DNA from: Poecilobothrus nobilitatus
Taxonomy: Eukaryota > Arthropoda > Insecta > Diptera > Dolichopodidae
Assembly (NCBI GenBank): GCA_947095535.1
Contig: OX352774.1
Span: 43,602,496-43,666,495, forward strand
Length of the DNA stretch: 64,000 nt
Direction: 5' to 3'
A program made the position numbers and the translations under genes. The notes below the pieces were generated by a model. That model had not been told where the DNA came from. It saw nothing but the letters and a program-made list of their open reading frames with translations, and searched no databases. Positions 23,400 to 34,327 of this stretch are shown here, piece after piece (position 1 is the first letter of the stretch; each line of letters opens with the position of its first letter).

Positions 23400-24210
23400 C
23401 TTTGTACAAAATTTCAGGTTTCTATCTTTATTAAATTCGAAGATATGCTTGTTCGGCTTGGGAAGTGTGTGAAGCGCCCGAACCACCACCCCAATTCATC
23501 TCAAATTTTAGAGACATCATCAGAACAGGGTAGAACATTCTTATATCAAATTTCTAGTTTTTATATTTATTATTTTTGTTCGGTCGCTTGTTCGGTTTTG
23601 GGAGTTATGTGGGAGATACCCGAACAACCATTCCAATTCAGCTGAAATTTTAGGCAAATCAGGGATTCAGAAAACAACACTCTCGTATCAAATTTGCAGT
23701 TTCTATCTTTTTTAATTTCGAAGATATGCTTGTTTGGTTTTGGGAGTTGTATGGGTACCCGAACAACCACTCCAATTCATCTCAAATTTTAGGCAAATCA
23801 GGGATTCAGGACACAGCATCCTCATATCAAATTTGAAGTTTCTATCTTTATTAATTTCGAAGATATGCTTGTCCCGTTTTGGGAGTTGTGTGGGAGATAC
23901 CCGAACAACTCCTCCAATTCATCTCGAATTTTGAACAAATCAGGGGTTCAGGAAACAACACCTTAATACCAAATGTGAAGTCTCTATCTTTATTAATTTC
24001 AAATATATGCTTGTTCGGTTTTGCGAGTTGTGTGGGAGGTACCCAACAACCACTCCAATTCATCTCAAATTTTAGCGATATCAGGGATTCAGGAAAACAG
24101 ACTCTCGTACAAAATTTTAAGTTTCTATTTTTATTAATTTCGAAGATATAGCGTATTCGGTTTTGGGAGTTGTATGGGAGGTACCCGAACCTATGGTCCG
24201 ATTTCGCCCA
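23400..24210. repeat. Tandem array, about 141-bp unit, six copies
   Basis: GAAGATATGCTTG-type anchors occur at 23439, about 23580, 23720, 23859, 24001 and 24142, a regular period of 139-142 bp. Each unit includes GGTTTTGGGAGTTGTGTGGG, ACCCGAACAACCACTCCAAT and AATCAGGGATTCAGGA. The array is followed by a single-copy tail to about 24440 with ACGGACGGACGGACAT and TGATCCTGATTCAGAATATA, sequence typical of dispersed fly repeats. Short open frames here are repeat artefacts. Confidence 0.85.
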
Positions 24211-25197
24211 TTTGCAATCCCCGCCTTACTTTAGTCATTGTTAACATACAGTATAAATTTCATCAAGATAGCATCATTATTTTTTGAGTTATCGCGCGTA
24301 CGGACGGACGGACATTAGTAAATCGACTAAGGAGGTGATCCTGATTCAGAATATAAATACATGTCCACATCTAACTGGCTTCCTTTTGGTGGTTATAAAC
24401 ACCATACCAAAGTTATTATATAAAGGTAGGGTAAAAAAATGAATCTAAATTTAAATCTAAATTTAATTTGTAATTGCGCAAATCTCAAACTCGTTCAAAA
24501 AGAGCAATTGTGATAATTTCAACAATCACAGATAGAAATATTACTTTAATTGGTTCAGTTTATTACAAAATAATAACAGATTCGAGATAAAATTCAAAAA
24601 AATTTAATTTTTTTAAGAGAACTTATTGAAAAAATTGAAGTTCAGAGTGACATGTATGGACGCTGGTTTATAATGTCAAGGCCCTAGAAAATATAAAAGA
24701 AAGATGGAAAATTATAACGCTACCGGATTGTAATAACTATATAACGAATAAGTTGGTAAAATCACTCATCGCAATTTCTGGTTTACCACTTCATTAATTT
24801 TTTATAATTTAATTAATTTTTCTTTAAAACTTTTTTGTTAATTTTAAATAAACTTTATATTATTTTAATTTAAGTCGTAATTGAAATTAAAAAGTTTTGT
24901 TTGATTTTGAAAAGGTTGTTTTTGAAGTGTAAATGGTATATATTTCTGTTATTACTAATTTGGATGTATCAAACACAATTGGATGTATAAAACACTTTGC
25001 TTAATACGAGCATCTAAGAATATTATTAACTAATTGAATCCTCATTTAAAGGTGTTAGTATAATAAATTATACTGTAAATATAATAAATAGAACTACAGT
25101 TGTAAATATAATAAATAGAACTACAGTTAATATAAAATATTTTGATATAACAAATAAACCTAATAAATACATATATAGCATTTTTAAATACAGATAC
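24211..25197. other. Repeat tail and noncoding stretch 3' of ZAD-A exon 2
   Basis: To about 24440 this is the tail of the tandem-array element. The rest is AT-rich with no gene. A perfect direct duplication of about 27 bp (TGTAAATATAATAAATAGAA followed by CTACAGT) is present at about 25073-25130. This DNA would be intron 2 if ZAD-A is one gene. Confidence 0.45.
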
Positions 25198-25635
25198 CTT
25201 CATTTATAAGTATTGTTTCAACATATTCTGTAATATGAAATTTTTTATTTGAGGTTTTTTCAACGGCCTTGGTCTCAAAATCATTAAATGTGTTTTTTGA
25301 AACTTCTACAGTTTCTGATTTTACTTCAGCAATATGTTCTGAAAATATTTTATGCGCTTTCTCAACTTGATTATAAAAGGAATTAAAACTAAGTATATTA
25401 TTCCAACACTTCCAGCATATGGAATGAGATAAGCCATCATCCGGTTTTGGCTAAAAATAATTTTGTAAAGATATCAATTATAAACATTAAACAGAAAAGA
25501 ATAAACATATTATTAATTATATACCTCAAACCAAAAATGTTTTGCAATAAGTAAAGCTGCATCGTTTTTTTTACCTTCATCTTCAAATAAATCTAAAGCT
25601 TGTTCCACATTATTTAAACATAAACGGCAAATCAT
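25198..25635 (-). CDS. ZAD-A exons 1-2: ZAD (zf-AD) domain
   Basis: The minus strand encodes a ZAD domain in two exons. Exon 1 is 25635-25525 (111 bp, starts MICRLCLNNVEQALDLFEDE). Intron 1 has gtatat...ttttag ends. Exon 2 is 25450-25198 (253 bp). Both exon lengths and both phases equal those of ZAD-1. The four ZAD cysteines (C3, C6, C49, C52) are present and there are no stops. The ZAD mediates dimerisation of insect transcription factors. Exon 2 ends at a gtatct donor. The next homologous exon in phase is at 5549-5270, which would give a 19.6-kb intron filled with transposons. The gene is head-to-head with ZAD-1, 4.8 kb between start codons. It may be functional, or a pseudogene that lost its fingers. 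Confidence 0.85.
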
Positions 25636-26977
25636 ATTTGCAAACGAAATAAAACAACTTACTAAAAATTAGTTTACAAATTTATCTTTTTATAAAATAT
25701 TTATCTATTTATAAAAATTATAAAATATTTTTAAATTATTAATTATAATTATTGTTTGTTTTTGTCAAATTGTATTGTATGTATGTAGATATGCCTAAGT
25801 GTATGTACATATATATTTTTCAGCTTTCTTAATTCTTTCATTCATATGTACATCTTGTTCAGTCTTGCCATTAAGAAAGATGAAATAAAGTCAAATTTCA
25901 CTGTTTGGCTGTATTTAAGTTTAACAAAATCTATTTAAAAAAAACAGTCAAAACATTATTTTAAAAATTCCCAGTCAAAAACTTTAAAATACTTAAAATC
26001 CATATAAATCAAAACAAAAACCAATACAATTAAGCCAAAAAAAAAACAACTATATTTTTATATTGTTTATAAATATAAAACAAAAATAACAAATAAAAAT
26101 TGCACTTTTTCAAATGTGCTTAAAATAAAGGTTTTTGTTAAAAATAAAATTATAAAAAGAATATTTGTTTTAAAAATAAAATATGCGCCGATATTAATTT
26201 TTACATATTCTACATTATATTAATAGCTTCTATTACTTCGGCATTTTCATTACTTAAATTTAAATTGTTGTTGTAAACGGCACCTGCACCTGTATTTTTC
26301 TAATTATTTTATGTGGTATGACGAAATCGTGGCAGCATTCTGTAAGCGAATTTGATTGCGAATTATTAAAATGCTGTTAGTTAGCTTTAATTGTATCCTA
26401 TTTCTGAATTTTGTCTTAATAAGATTAAGTTGATAAGAGTTGTTGACTAAAAATACGTTTTACCTCTGCGTTTGAAGAGGTAAAACCAAAACCAAAAGTG
26501 AAACAGCAAAAGTGGCCAATATGTGAATATGAGAAACCAAAATTGTCAAACTTCAAAATTAATCAATATACAAAAATAATCACCATAATGTTCACAATAG
26601 AAAAATACGAGTCTGTTCACAATCCAAAAATATTGTACCCAACCAATTTATAAAAATTTTGCACCAAGCAACCAAATTTTATGACAAATTTACATAAAAA
26701 ATTTTTAAAATATTAATAATGTTCAATTTGAAAAACTGCTAAAAACAGTTAAACAAAAACAATTTCCAGTCAAAAAAACAGTTGGCTGTATGTATTTTTT
26801 TTTTCCAGTTAGCAGATGAAATCCAGTCAAATCTGACTGGAAACAGATTAAAATAACAACACTATTTTGTTGTACATGTACATACAAATGTACATTAGTG
26901 TTGCCATTTTAGCACAAAGTATGCTATATTTAGCATTATTGATATTTAGGATTAGCATACACAATACATACACATTA
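25636..26977. other. Intergenic, ZAD-A upstream side
   Basis: No gene is seen. The stretch is AT-rich with A/T runs near 25920-26160. It would hold the promoters of ZAD-A and, on the far side of two transposons, ZAD-1. No clear core promoter motif was recognised. Confidence 0.35.
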
Positions 26978-27914
26978 GGTCTGTCTGCGGACTCAAAAAC
27001 TTTACAAAAAATGTAAAACTTTATAAATTTTTAGTCCGAAAACTGTCTGCGTACTGAGAGTGACTATTTCTCTGACTAAATTGTTGATCACGTGACACAC
27101 TTCTCCTATAAAGTTTTAGCCAGGAAAATTTTATCGGACAAAAACTTTATAAATTTATAAATTTTATATAATAACTTTTATAAATTTTTTTTAAATGTCA
27201 AAAAAATATATTTTAACAGAGTGAGTTTCATTCTTACGCTGAGTGAAATTTATGCGTTTTCGTTTATAACATGTATTTATTACAAACAAATAATGGAGTC
27301 TTAAAAAACAATTTGTTTTAAGTATAGTTCAATTGAACGATTTCGTCTTCAAGTATTTCAATATGTAAATTTATAATATAAAAATTTGAAATAATAATAT
27401 AATAATGACAGTTCATAAGACTTTGATAGTTCGACCTTTGTAACTTTGTAATATTTAAGTTAGCTTTGCTCTCGAAGTAGAACTCTATTCCGGCCATTTT
27501 GAAACGAGTAAGAAACGAAATGCACTTTAGATGTTTTATTATTTAATATTTAATTTATTTCGATCTCACCACTACAACTTTCTGATTCTTCTTTTTTCTG
27601 AATCACTATCAAGCATTTTCAATAAAATTAATTCTTTTTCCATTTTTAATAATAAATAATTTATTTAATACAATTGAATTTAAAAAAAAATTTGAAAAAA
27701 AAACTTGTACCTTATTGTTGTCAATTGTAATTATAACCAAACATTATATGTCAATTGCAAGTATGAAGTGTCAACTATAACATTCTTAGTCAGTTTTCTT
27801 CTGCGTACTTTTCCTTACAAATGACAATAAAATGAGAAAAACGTGAAATTTTACTCTTTTCTCTCAAAATAAAAATAGTTAGAGAAATTAGTCAGAAAAG
27901 TACGCAGACAGACC
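26978..27914. mobile_element. TIR element G (937 bp)
   Basis: The ends are GGTCTGTCTGCGGACTCAAA (left) and, reverse-complemented on the right, GGTCTGTCTGCGTACTTTTC. TA sits directly outside both ends (26976-26977 and 27915-27916). The interior is AT-rich and noncoding. A TA duplication would fit a Tc1/mariner-type mover, but the TIR match is only about 16 bp, so this is tentative. Confidence 0.55.
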
Positions 27915-28114
27915 TATTATTTGGAAAATTATGCTGTATAATTTTCTAGCATATTGATTTTCAAAATTGACATTTTGGAATATTGGATATTTGGTATGCT
28001 AAAGCTAAATACAAAAAAAAAATTTAAATTAAATAAAAATTGTAACAATTTTATATCTCTTCAAATTGCAAAATTCCCCACCACGAAAAAGAGATTTATT
28101 CATATAGGGAATTA

Positions 28115-29253
28115 AGGTTGGTTTTCATGAGGAATTTCGTGGATTTTATCGCAACTTTAGAAAGAGAAAAATGTAGTGTAAGACCAATGGAAAAGAGGGA
28201 GAAAAAAATTATATTCTTATAAACTATTATTAGCCATTATTACACTGTATTATTTACAAGCGTTTTCATACCCTCCCAGTCACCTTCTCTTATATAAACT
28301 AGAAAATTTTTATAAAAATGAGCTTTACGTGTTACTTTTGAATACAATTTTAAGTGATTCTCTGTTGTTAAATACAAATACATATAAAAGAGCAAATAAA
28401 ATTTTTTTGTAAGTACAGAAATTTTTTATATTTTATATTTTTATAGAATGTTTTTAAAATAAAATTTTGATGCACACATTCAAACTTACAACTGCTATAA
28501 AGAATACAAGTCTAATAACGAGCTGTTGTTTTTATGACGTTGTAAATAATACAGGTGACTTACTACGTAGTGCTACTTTCGCTAAACGAAAATCACATTC
28601 GAAAATTTGGAACTTTGAAAATCGAAAATCGTAGGGTTGCAAATGGGAAATTAAAATTTTAATACTGGTGCCTAACTATGTAAGCATTATATAATATAAA
28701 AACTTTAATTTTGCAATCGCGATTTTCAATTTTTAAAGTTCCAAATTTTTGATTGCGATTTTCGTTTAACTCAAGTAGCAGTACGCGGTAAGGCACCAGT
28801 ATAATAATGGCTATTGACAGTTAAAAATTTACATAACCTTTTTATTCTTTTTTATTCTTTTTATTTATACTTAGTTAAGAATTTAAAAATTTTTATTTAG
28901 AAAGTTGTTAAAAATAATATATGTACTTCATTAATACATATCTATAATAAAGTCATTTTAGTATAGTTTCTCACTAATAAACAAAAAAGAGAAAAATGTT
29001 GTACATTTGTTTATTTTAAAATGTTTGTTAATTTTTTTCACACAACAATTAAATGCCATGTATCAGTTATTGTGGTAGTGAGAAATTTATTTGTAGGATC
29101 AGAATTCAGAGTTTGGATATTTTCAAATGTTTCATGACTATTTAATGAATTTTTTTTTAGCTTTATCTCTTTTACACACATCATTTGTAAATCTTCTGCC
29201 TATGCTCTAATATCATATTTTAGTGGATATATCGGTCTAATGAAAACCAGCCT
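28115..29253. mobile_element. TIR element E, copy E1, with nested foldback F
   Basis: The left end AGGTTGGTTTTCATGAGGAA and the right end (reverse complement AGGCTGGTTTTCATTAGACC) share about 14 bp. The right half (about 28830-29253) is repeated at 48480-49035 (E2) with TAGTTTCTCACTAATAAACA and a CTTCTGCCTATGCTCTAATA block, showing it is a dispersed element. It is noncoding. Foldback F interrupts it. Confidence 0.55.
28551..28800. mobile_element. Foldback element F (250 bp, about 75-bp TIRs)
   Basis: The left arm starts ACAGGTGACTTACTACGTAG. The right arm, reverse-complemented, starts ACTGGTGCCTTACCGCGTAC. Both run on through AAACGAAAATC and AAATTTGGAACTTT for about 75 bp with scattered mismatches, so nearly two thirds of the element is inverted repeat. 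It is noncoding. An extra ACTGGTGCCT copy lies inside at about 28673. Confidence 0.7.
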
Positions 29254-30409
29254 GTTAACATTATTTTGACAAGAGTCAACTGTCAACTGTCAAAAAATTT
29301 AATATTAAATACGGATGAAAATACCTTTTTAAAATTATTAGAATTTGTTTTATCTTTACTGGTATTGTATTACCGTTTTCAAACGCTGAGGTTAAACGTT
29401 TCTTCAGTGCAATGAATACTCCGTCTGATATTAGAGCAGCTGCAGCACGTTGAATTTATAGGGAAAAAATCTTGTTTCGTTTCATACCCCTTACCTATAA
29501 ATTCAAACTGCTGCAGCTTGGCTTAAGTGTGAAACGGGGTAATATCATCTTTAGTAAATTAAGAAATAATGACAAAATTATTGAGTAGCATTTTGGCTAT
29601 TCGATTGGGGTTGAAAATCGAAAACAAATCTTACTTTTCTTATGAAATTCTAAAAAAATGAAATAAAGGACGTTAACAGTTCGACTAAATATGAAATAAA
29701 TCAAAAAGAAGAAGACATACAAATTTTAGAAAACATTTAAAAACCTTAAAATAATAATTAATTATGAATATAATATATAATCTATATAAGTATGTATGTA
29801 TGTATTTACAGTTGAAACTCCATTATCCGTGTTGCTCGGGACCCGTGCTCGACCCGGAGAATCGAAAAACTTGATTGATAGAACTTTTTTTTAAGGGGAA
29901 TTCTGTTCTTTATACATATTAATTGAAACATTTAATTATATAAATATGTAATAATTATATATACCTACATTATACATTTATCAAAGGTACACAAACACAT
30001 TACACAATGAGAAAATACGGCCATATGTACATATGTATGTACATATAAAAAAGAATATATAAAAAATTCATATTCAAAAAATGTATTGATTTATTTTTTG
30101 TATACATTTTTGCTGTGTCTATTATAGGCCGTGTTTACACTTGTTAATATTTCTGTACAGTGGTATATATTATCTATGTGTATAACAGCCTTTTCGTAAT
30201 ACATGTATAATATGTCAAACTGAAAATCGTCAGAAAATGACAAAAATCTTGAAATTTGAAAACATTGTAATTTGTAAATAAAAAAAATGAAATGTTTACT
30301 TTTTTATGCACCTCTATTTTAATATAATTTTTCGTTTATATTTAAATATAAGTTATCGTTAGGTATTATCGTATTGTTAAGTTATTTTATTTCATTTCAA
30401 ATTTTTAAC
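29254..30409. other. Intergenic, upstream of ZAD-1
   Basis: No gene is seen. At 29811-29840 the sequence AGTTGAAACTCCATTATCCG looks like a pogo/Tigger-type terminal repeat, but I found no matching partner end. The last 200 bases before the ZAD-1 ATG are AT-rich and presumably contain its promoter and 5' UTR. Confidence 0.4.
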
Positions 30410-33400
30410 ATGATTTGCCGGGTATGTTTAAATAATGTGGAACAAGGTTTTGATTTATTTGAAGATGAAGGTAAAAAAAGGGATGCAGCTTTCCTTATTG
30501 CAAAACATTTTTGGTTTGAGGTACATAATTAATCTCGTGATTATAAAAGATGTATTTAAGTAAATTATTTTTAGCCCAAGCAGGACGATGGCTTATCCCA
30601 TTCCATATGTTGGAAGTGTTGGGATAGTATATTTAGTTTTAATTCCTTTTATACTAAGATTGAAAAAGCACATCAAACATTTTTAGATAATATTGAAGTT
30701 AAATATGAAATGGGAGAAGTTCCTAAAAACCTGTTTAATGATTTTGAAAAAAAGGCAATCAACAAAATGTACTCAAGTACACAATTTGATATTACAGAAA
30801 ATGTTCAAACAATTGTTAAAGAAGAAGGTATATAGGCATGAATTTTAATATATTAGCTGTTTATTCCTTTAATCTTTTTTTTTTTTTTAGATTTGTATCT
30901 TTTTGATGAAATTGGTGCAACTAGTAATATTACTGATTTAAATCAAACAAATGACATTTTGTCTTCAAATAATTATGTTGAGGAGGACAAGTTAAAATTA
31001 AATACTGAGGAACAATTTAAACTAAGTGGAATAAAAAAAAGGAAACACTCCAAATGTAGACTTCAATCTTCTCAAAGAACGGAGAAACTTACACGAAAAA
31101 AAAAATCTCCAGAAGAAATTAATGCTTTAAATAAAAAACTTGCCGATGAAGATAAAATTATTGCGACTTTCATGAAAGTTTTCTGTAATGTGTGTATGTT
31201 AGAGCAAACAACTTTTTCCAGTTTAAAGAAGCATTGTACATTAGAACACAAGCAAAAAGGCTTTGTAATATGTTGTGATAAGAAATATTTCAAAAGATTT
31301 TTGTTAGTTGATCACATTGAAAAACACTTAAACCCAGAAAGCTATAAGTAAGTTACATTCAATAACTATATGATAAAAATTTGTTTTATTTGGTTGTTGG
31401 CGTAGTATTTTGTGAACTAAAGAAAAATATCGAAGCAAAACGAACGGGTACAAAATAAGACTACTAAAGTTGTTCAATTTCTTAGCGGATGAGCTCGCTA
31501 AGTTAAAGTAAAACGAACTCAATGCCTGGAAATATAACGATACGTATCAGGCCTGTGACTGATATGTGCATTCTTTTTCAAACATGCAAGTTTATTTAAG
31601 AAGGAAACATCAATTTTTCTTTTTTAATCTATCGTGCACTTCAGTGTCTACAACAAGAATACTAGTAACAATTAAATAGTACAAGTAATAATTATAATAA
31701 TAATAGAATTAATAATTTTATTACAGATAATATCAGTAACACAAAATTAAATGTTGTAGGACATTTGGTTTAGTTAGAACCTAATAATAAATTAGTTTTT
31801 TTTCTTTTACGTAGTGTCGGTATCGTGATATATTTTTAAAGTCCTGAACGTAAACTCTACTCGAAATGGTATATTTTAATTTAAATATCGTCTAAACGCT
31901 TATAGCGGTTATAATAGGGAATAGCAGTTTTCTAAACAATTTGCTTGAATTAATTAAGAATTATAATAGCTGGCATAATAGAATCATGTTAAACAAAAAG
32001 AAATTTGGAAAGATTTAGGTAAACAAGAAAATTATGAATCCCGTTGATATTTTAATCAAACAAAAGATATTCGAAATTCCATATTTAAGTTTTCTATATC
32101 TTCCTCATGATATCATCGTTCTGTCTGAGAATTGGATAAATTCGAAATTTAATAGTGACGATATTTTCCTTACTCCAGCCGGAGTTATATCACAGTCCTG
32201 AAGTAATGCGTAATGCAATAAAAAATTTAAAATACATATTTGACAAACTAAAAAATAAAACAAAAATATTTAACAGTCCAAAATTGTGGAACAAAGAAAA
32301 AAAAATGTATTAGAAAATAAAAAAATTTTTTAAAAGATCAAACTTTAAATATAAATTAAAATTAAAGAATTACATTACACCAAAGCAAAAACTATACATA
32401 CATATATAGACTTTCGACTAAATAAATATGTTCGCCTACAATCAATTTTCAGAAATTTCTGCTTTCTGCAAATTTTTGCCTACAAAACCGTCCAGTTACT
32501 AGGTTTTTAAGTTTTATCTGATAAGAACAAACAATTTTTTATTTTTATTTAATAGCTAATTTATTTAAAAATTATTTTATCGTTAAATCTAGTTCTAAGA
32601 GAATAAGTAATTTCGTAAATAATTACATATGTATGTACATATTGTACATACGTATCATATTTTTAGATGCAGTTTTTGTGAAAAAAACTTTACATCCCGA
32701 TTTACTCTCAGAGACCATGTACAATTTATACATAAAAACGTCGAAAATAATATTTTTTTTAAATGTTCGCTATGTGAAAAGAGTTTTACTAATAAAAACT
32801 TAATGCTTCGACATGAGTTATTTCATATTCCTGAAGAAGAAAGACAGTTTAAATGTGATTCGTGTGAAAAAGCTTTTCCATCAAAAGCAACTTTAGATTG
32901 TCATATAAGAAAAGAACATGAAAAACGCTATGCCGGAATTTGTGACATATGTGGAAAATCATATAAAAATAAAGCAGATCTGAAACGACATCGATGGGAA
33001 CAACACGAAGGCGACGACAAGCCTAAAATACAATGTAAATTTTGCAACTTACAATTTTTATCAAGATACACTTATCAATTGCATAAAAACAATGATCATA
33101 AAAACCAAAATGTTGAACAGAAATGTTCTACGTGCGAAAAAACATTTCCAAGTAATGAAGCACTTAAAAGTCATATACGTTATACTCATAATGCTAAAGC
33201 TAAATTTCAATGTCATATATGTGAAAAAAATTTTAAAAGACAGCTAGTTTTAAAGGTAAACCACTTGTTTTATATTGCTTATAAGTTTTCTTAAAACTTA
33301 TTTTTTAAGGAACATATGGCTGTTCACACAGGACAACAACTATACATATGCCCTCATTGCCCCAAAACTTTTACACATAGTTCTAATATGCATCATCATA

Positions 33401-33495
33401 GAAAGCGTGTTCATCCAAAAGAATTTGAAGAAGCCCGTCAATTGCAAAATGAAAAAAGAGAATCTTGGTGCAAAAAAACCGCCTTAAAAACTTAA
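30410..33495 (+). CDS. ZAD-1: ZAD plus C2H2 zinc-finger transcription factor
   Basis: Five coding exons give an uninterrupted 531-residue protein: 30410-30520, 30575-30827, 30891-31347, 32667-33255 and 33310-33495. All introns have GT...AG ends, and the exon sum is a multiple of three. Residues 1-90 form the ZAD domain (MICRVC at the start, C49 and C52 in ICWKCW), used for dimerisation. A charged linker follows. Ten C2H2 fingers begin at about residue 218: CNVC and CCDKK in exon 3, then CSFC, CSLC, CDSC, CDIC, CKFC, CSTC and CHIC in exon 4, the last completed across the splice. The final one, CPHCPKTFTHSSNMHHH, is in exon 5. It should be a nuclear DNA-binding protein; its targets are unknown. 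The ATG is fixed by the MxCRxC start shared by all four copies. Intron 3 is 1.3 kb, the others are short. A possible AATAAA is at 33520. Confidence 0.93.
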
Positions 33496-34327
33496 AATTT
33501 AAAAAATTATAACCTAAGAAATAAATTTATTTTACAAAGTAATAATACTCAAAAAATAGAGAATCTTATTCTTTAAATTAATAATTTTTAGGTTAGCGCA
33601 TCTTATATTGTAGATATTACAGAAAATTAATAAAATTCGCAAATAAAAATTGAAAATTTATCTGAAAAGCTTATCTTCTAAACGATAATGAAATATTTGA
33701 TGCATGCTAGTATGCACCGACCTATTGAAAAATTTTCGTCATTGTACTGTTCTGTTTCTAATTTCTATATACAAAATGCGTACTTTATCTTTTTGCACAT
33801 AATTCACACAAAAAAATGTGCATGCGTATCCACCTGCTTACACTCCACCAAACCACACGGGTCTGCAGTCGCAGTACATGACATCACCTCGACTGCTGGC
33901 TTTTACACGAGTATTTCACTATTTACCACTTACCAGTTCTGCAGTTGTCAATGGATGTGTTAATTGTGAAATTTTCTTCATTCAAGTAGTTCAAAATTTA
34001 TAAATAATGAAAAAAAAAAAAAAACAACAATTTTTTTTTTGTTTTTTTTTAGTAAATGAAGCCAGTGCAGAAAGTAAAATTTTGGTTGAACAACTCTCTT
34101 TCTCTCAATATAAAATATTCTCACAATAAAATTAGTTTATATGAAAGAGGGTGTGAAACGAAGAGTAAAGCGTTCTGCATGCAGAACCTAGTATTTTGGC
34201 TGACTTATTGCGTTATTCAGTTGCACCTTTTTCTTTTTTCCACTTCCTCGCTTCTCCCAAAAAAAATTTAAAAACTAAAAAAAACGACGAATATGCGTAA
34301 AATTCCAAAAACCTTTATTCAATTTAA
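33496..34327. other. Intergenic, downstream of ZAD-1
   Basis: Beyond the putative polyadenylation signal I see no gene. The block at 33780-33960 is less AT-rich and has overlapping short frames in two phases. None shows codon structure or family motifs, so I treat it as noncoding. A and T homopolymers lie at 34009-34053. Confidence 0.4.

Noticed and set aside
23445..24151. Overlapping open frames containing GVVWEIPEQ-like repeats
   Set aside because: They arise because the 141-bp unit is a multiple of three; the same words occur in each repeat unit and on both strands.
23400..24210. CRISPR-like array
   Set aside because: Units are contiguous 141-bp tandem repeats without unique spacers, in eukaryotic DNA.
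29811..29840. pogo/Tigger-like terminal repeat
   Set aside because: Only one end was found within the window and no transposase fragment is nearby, so no element is called.
33688..34003. Overlapping frames of 91 and 61 codons downstream of ZAD-1
   Set aside because: Two phases are open at once, with no splice context and no recognisable domain; a chance effect of a less AT-rich patch.
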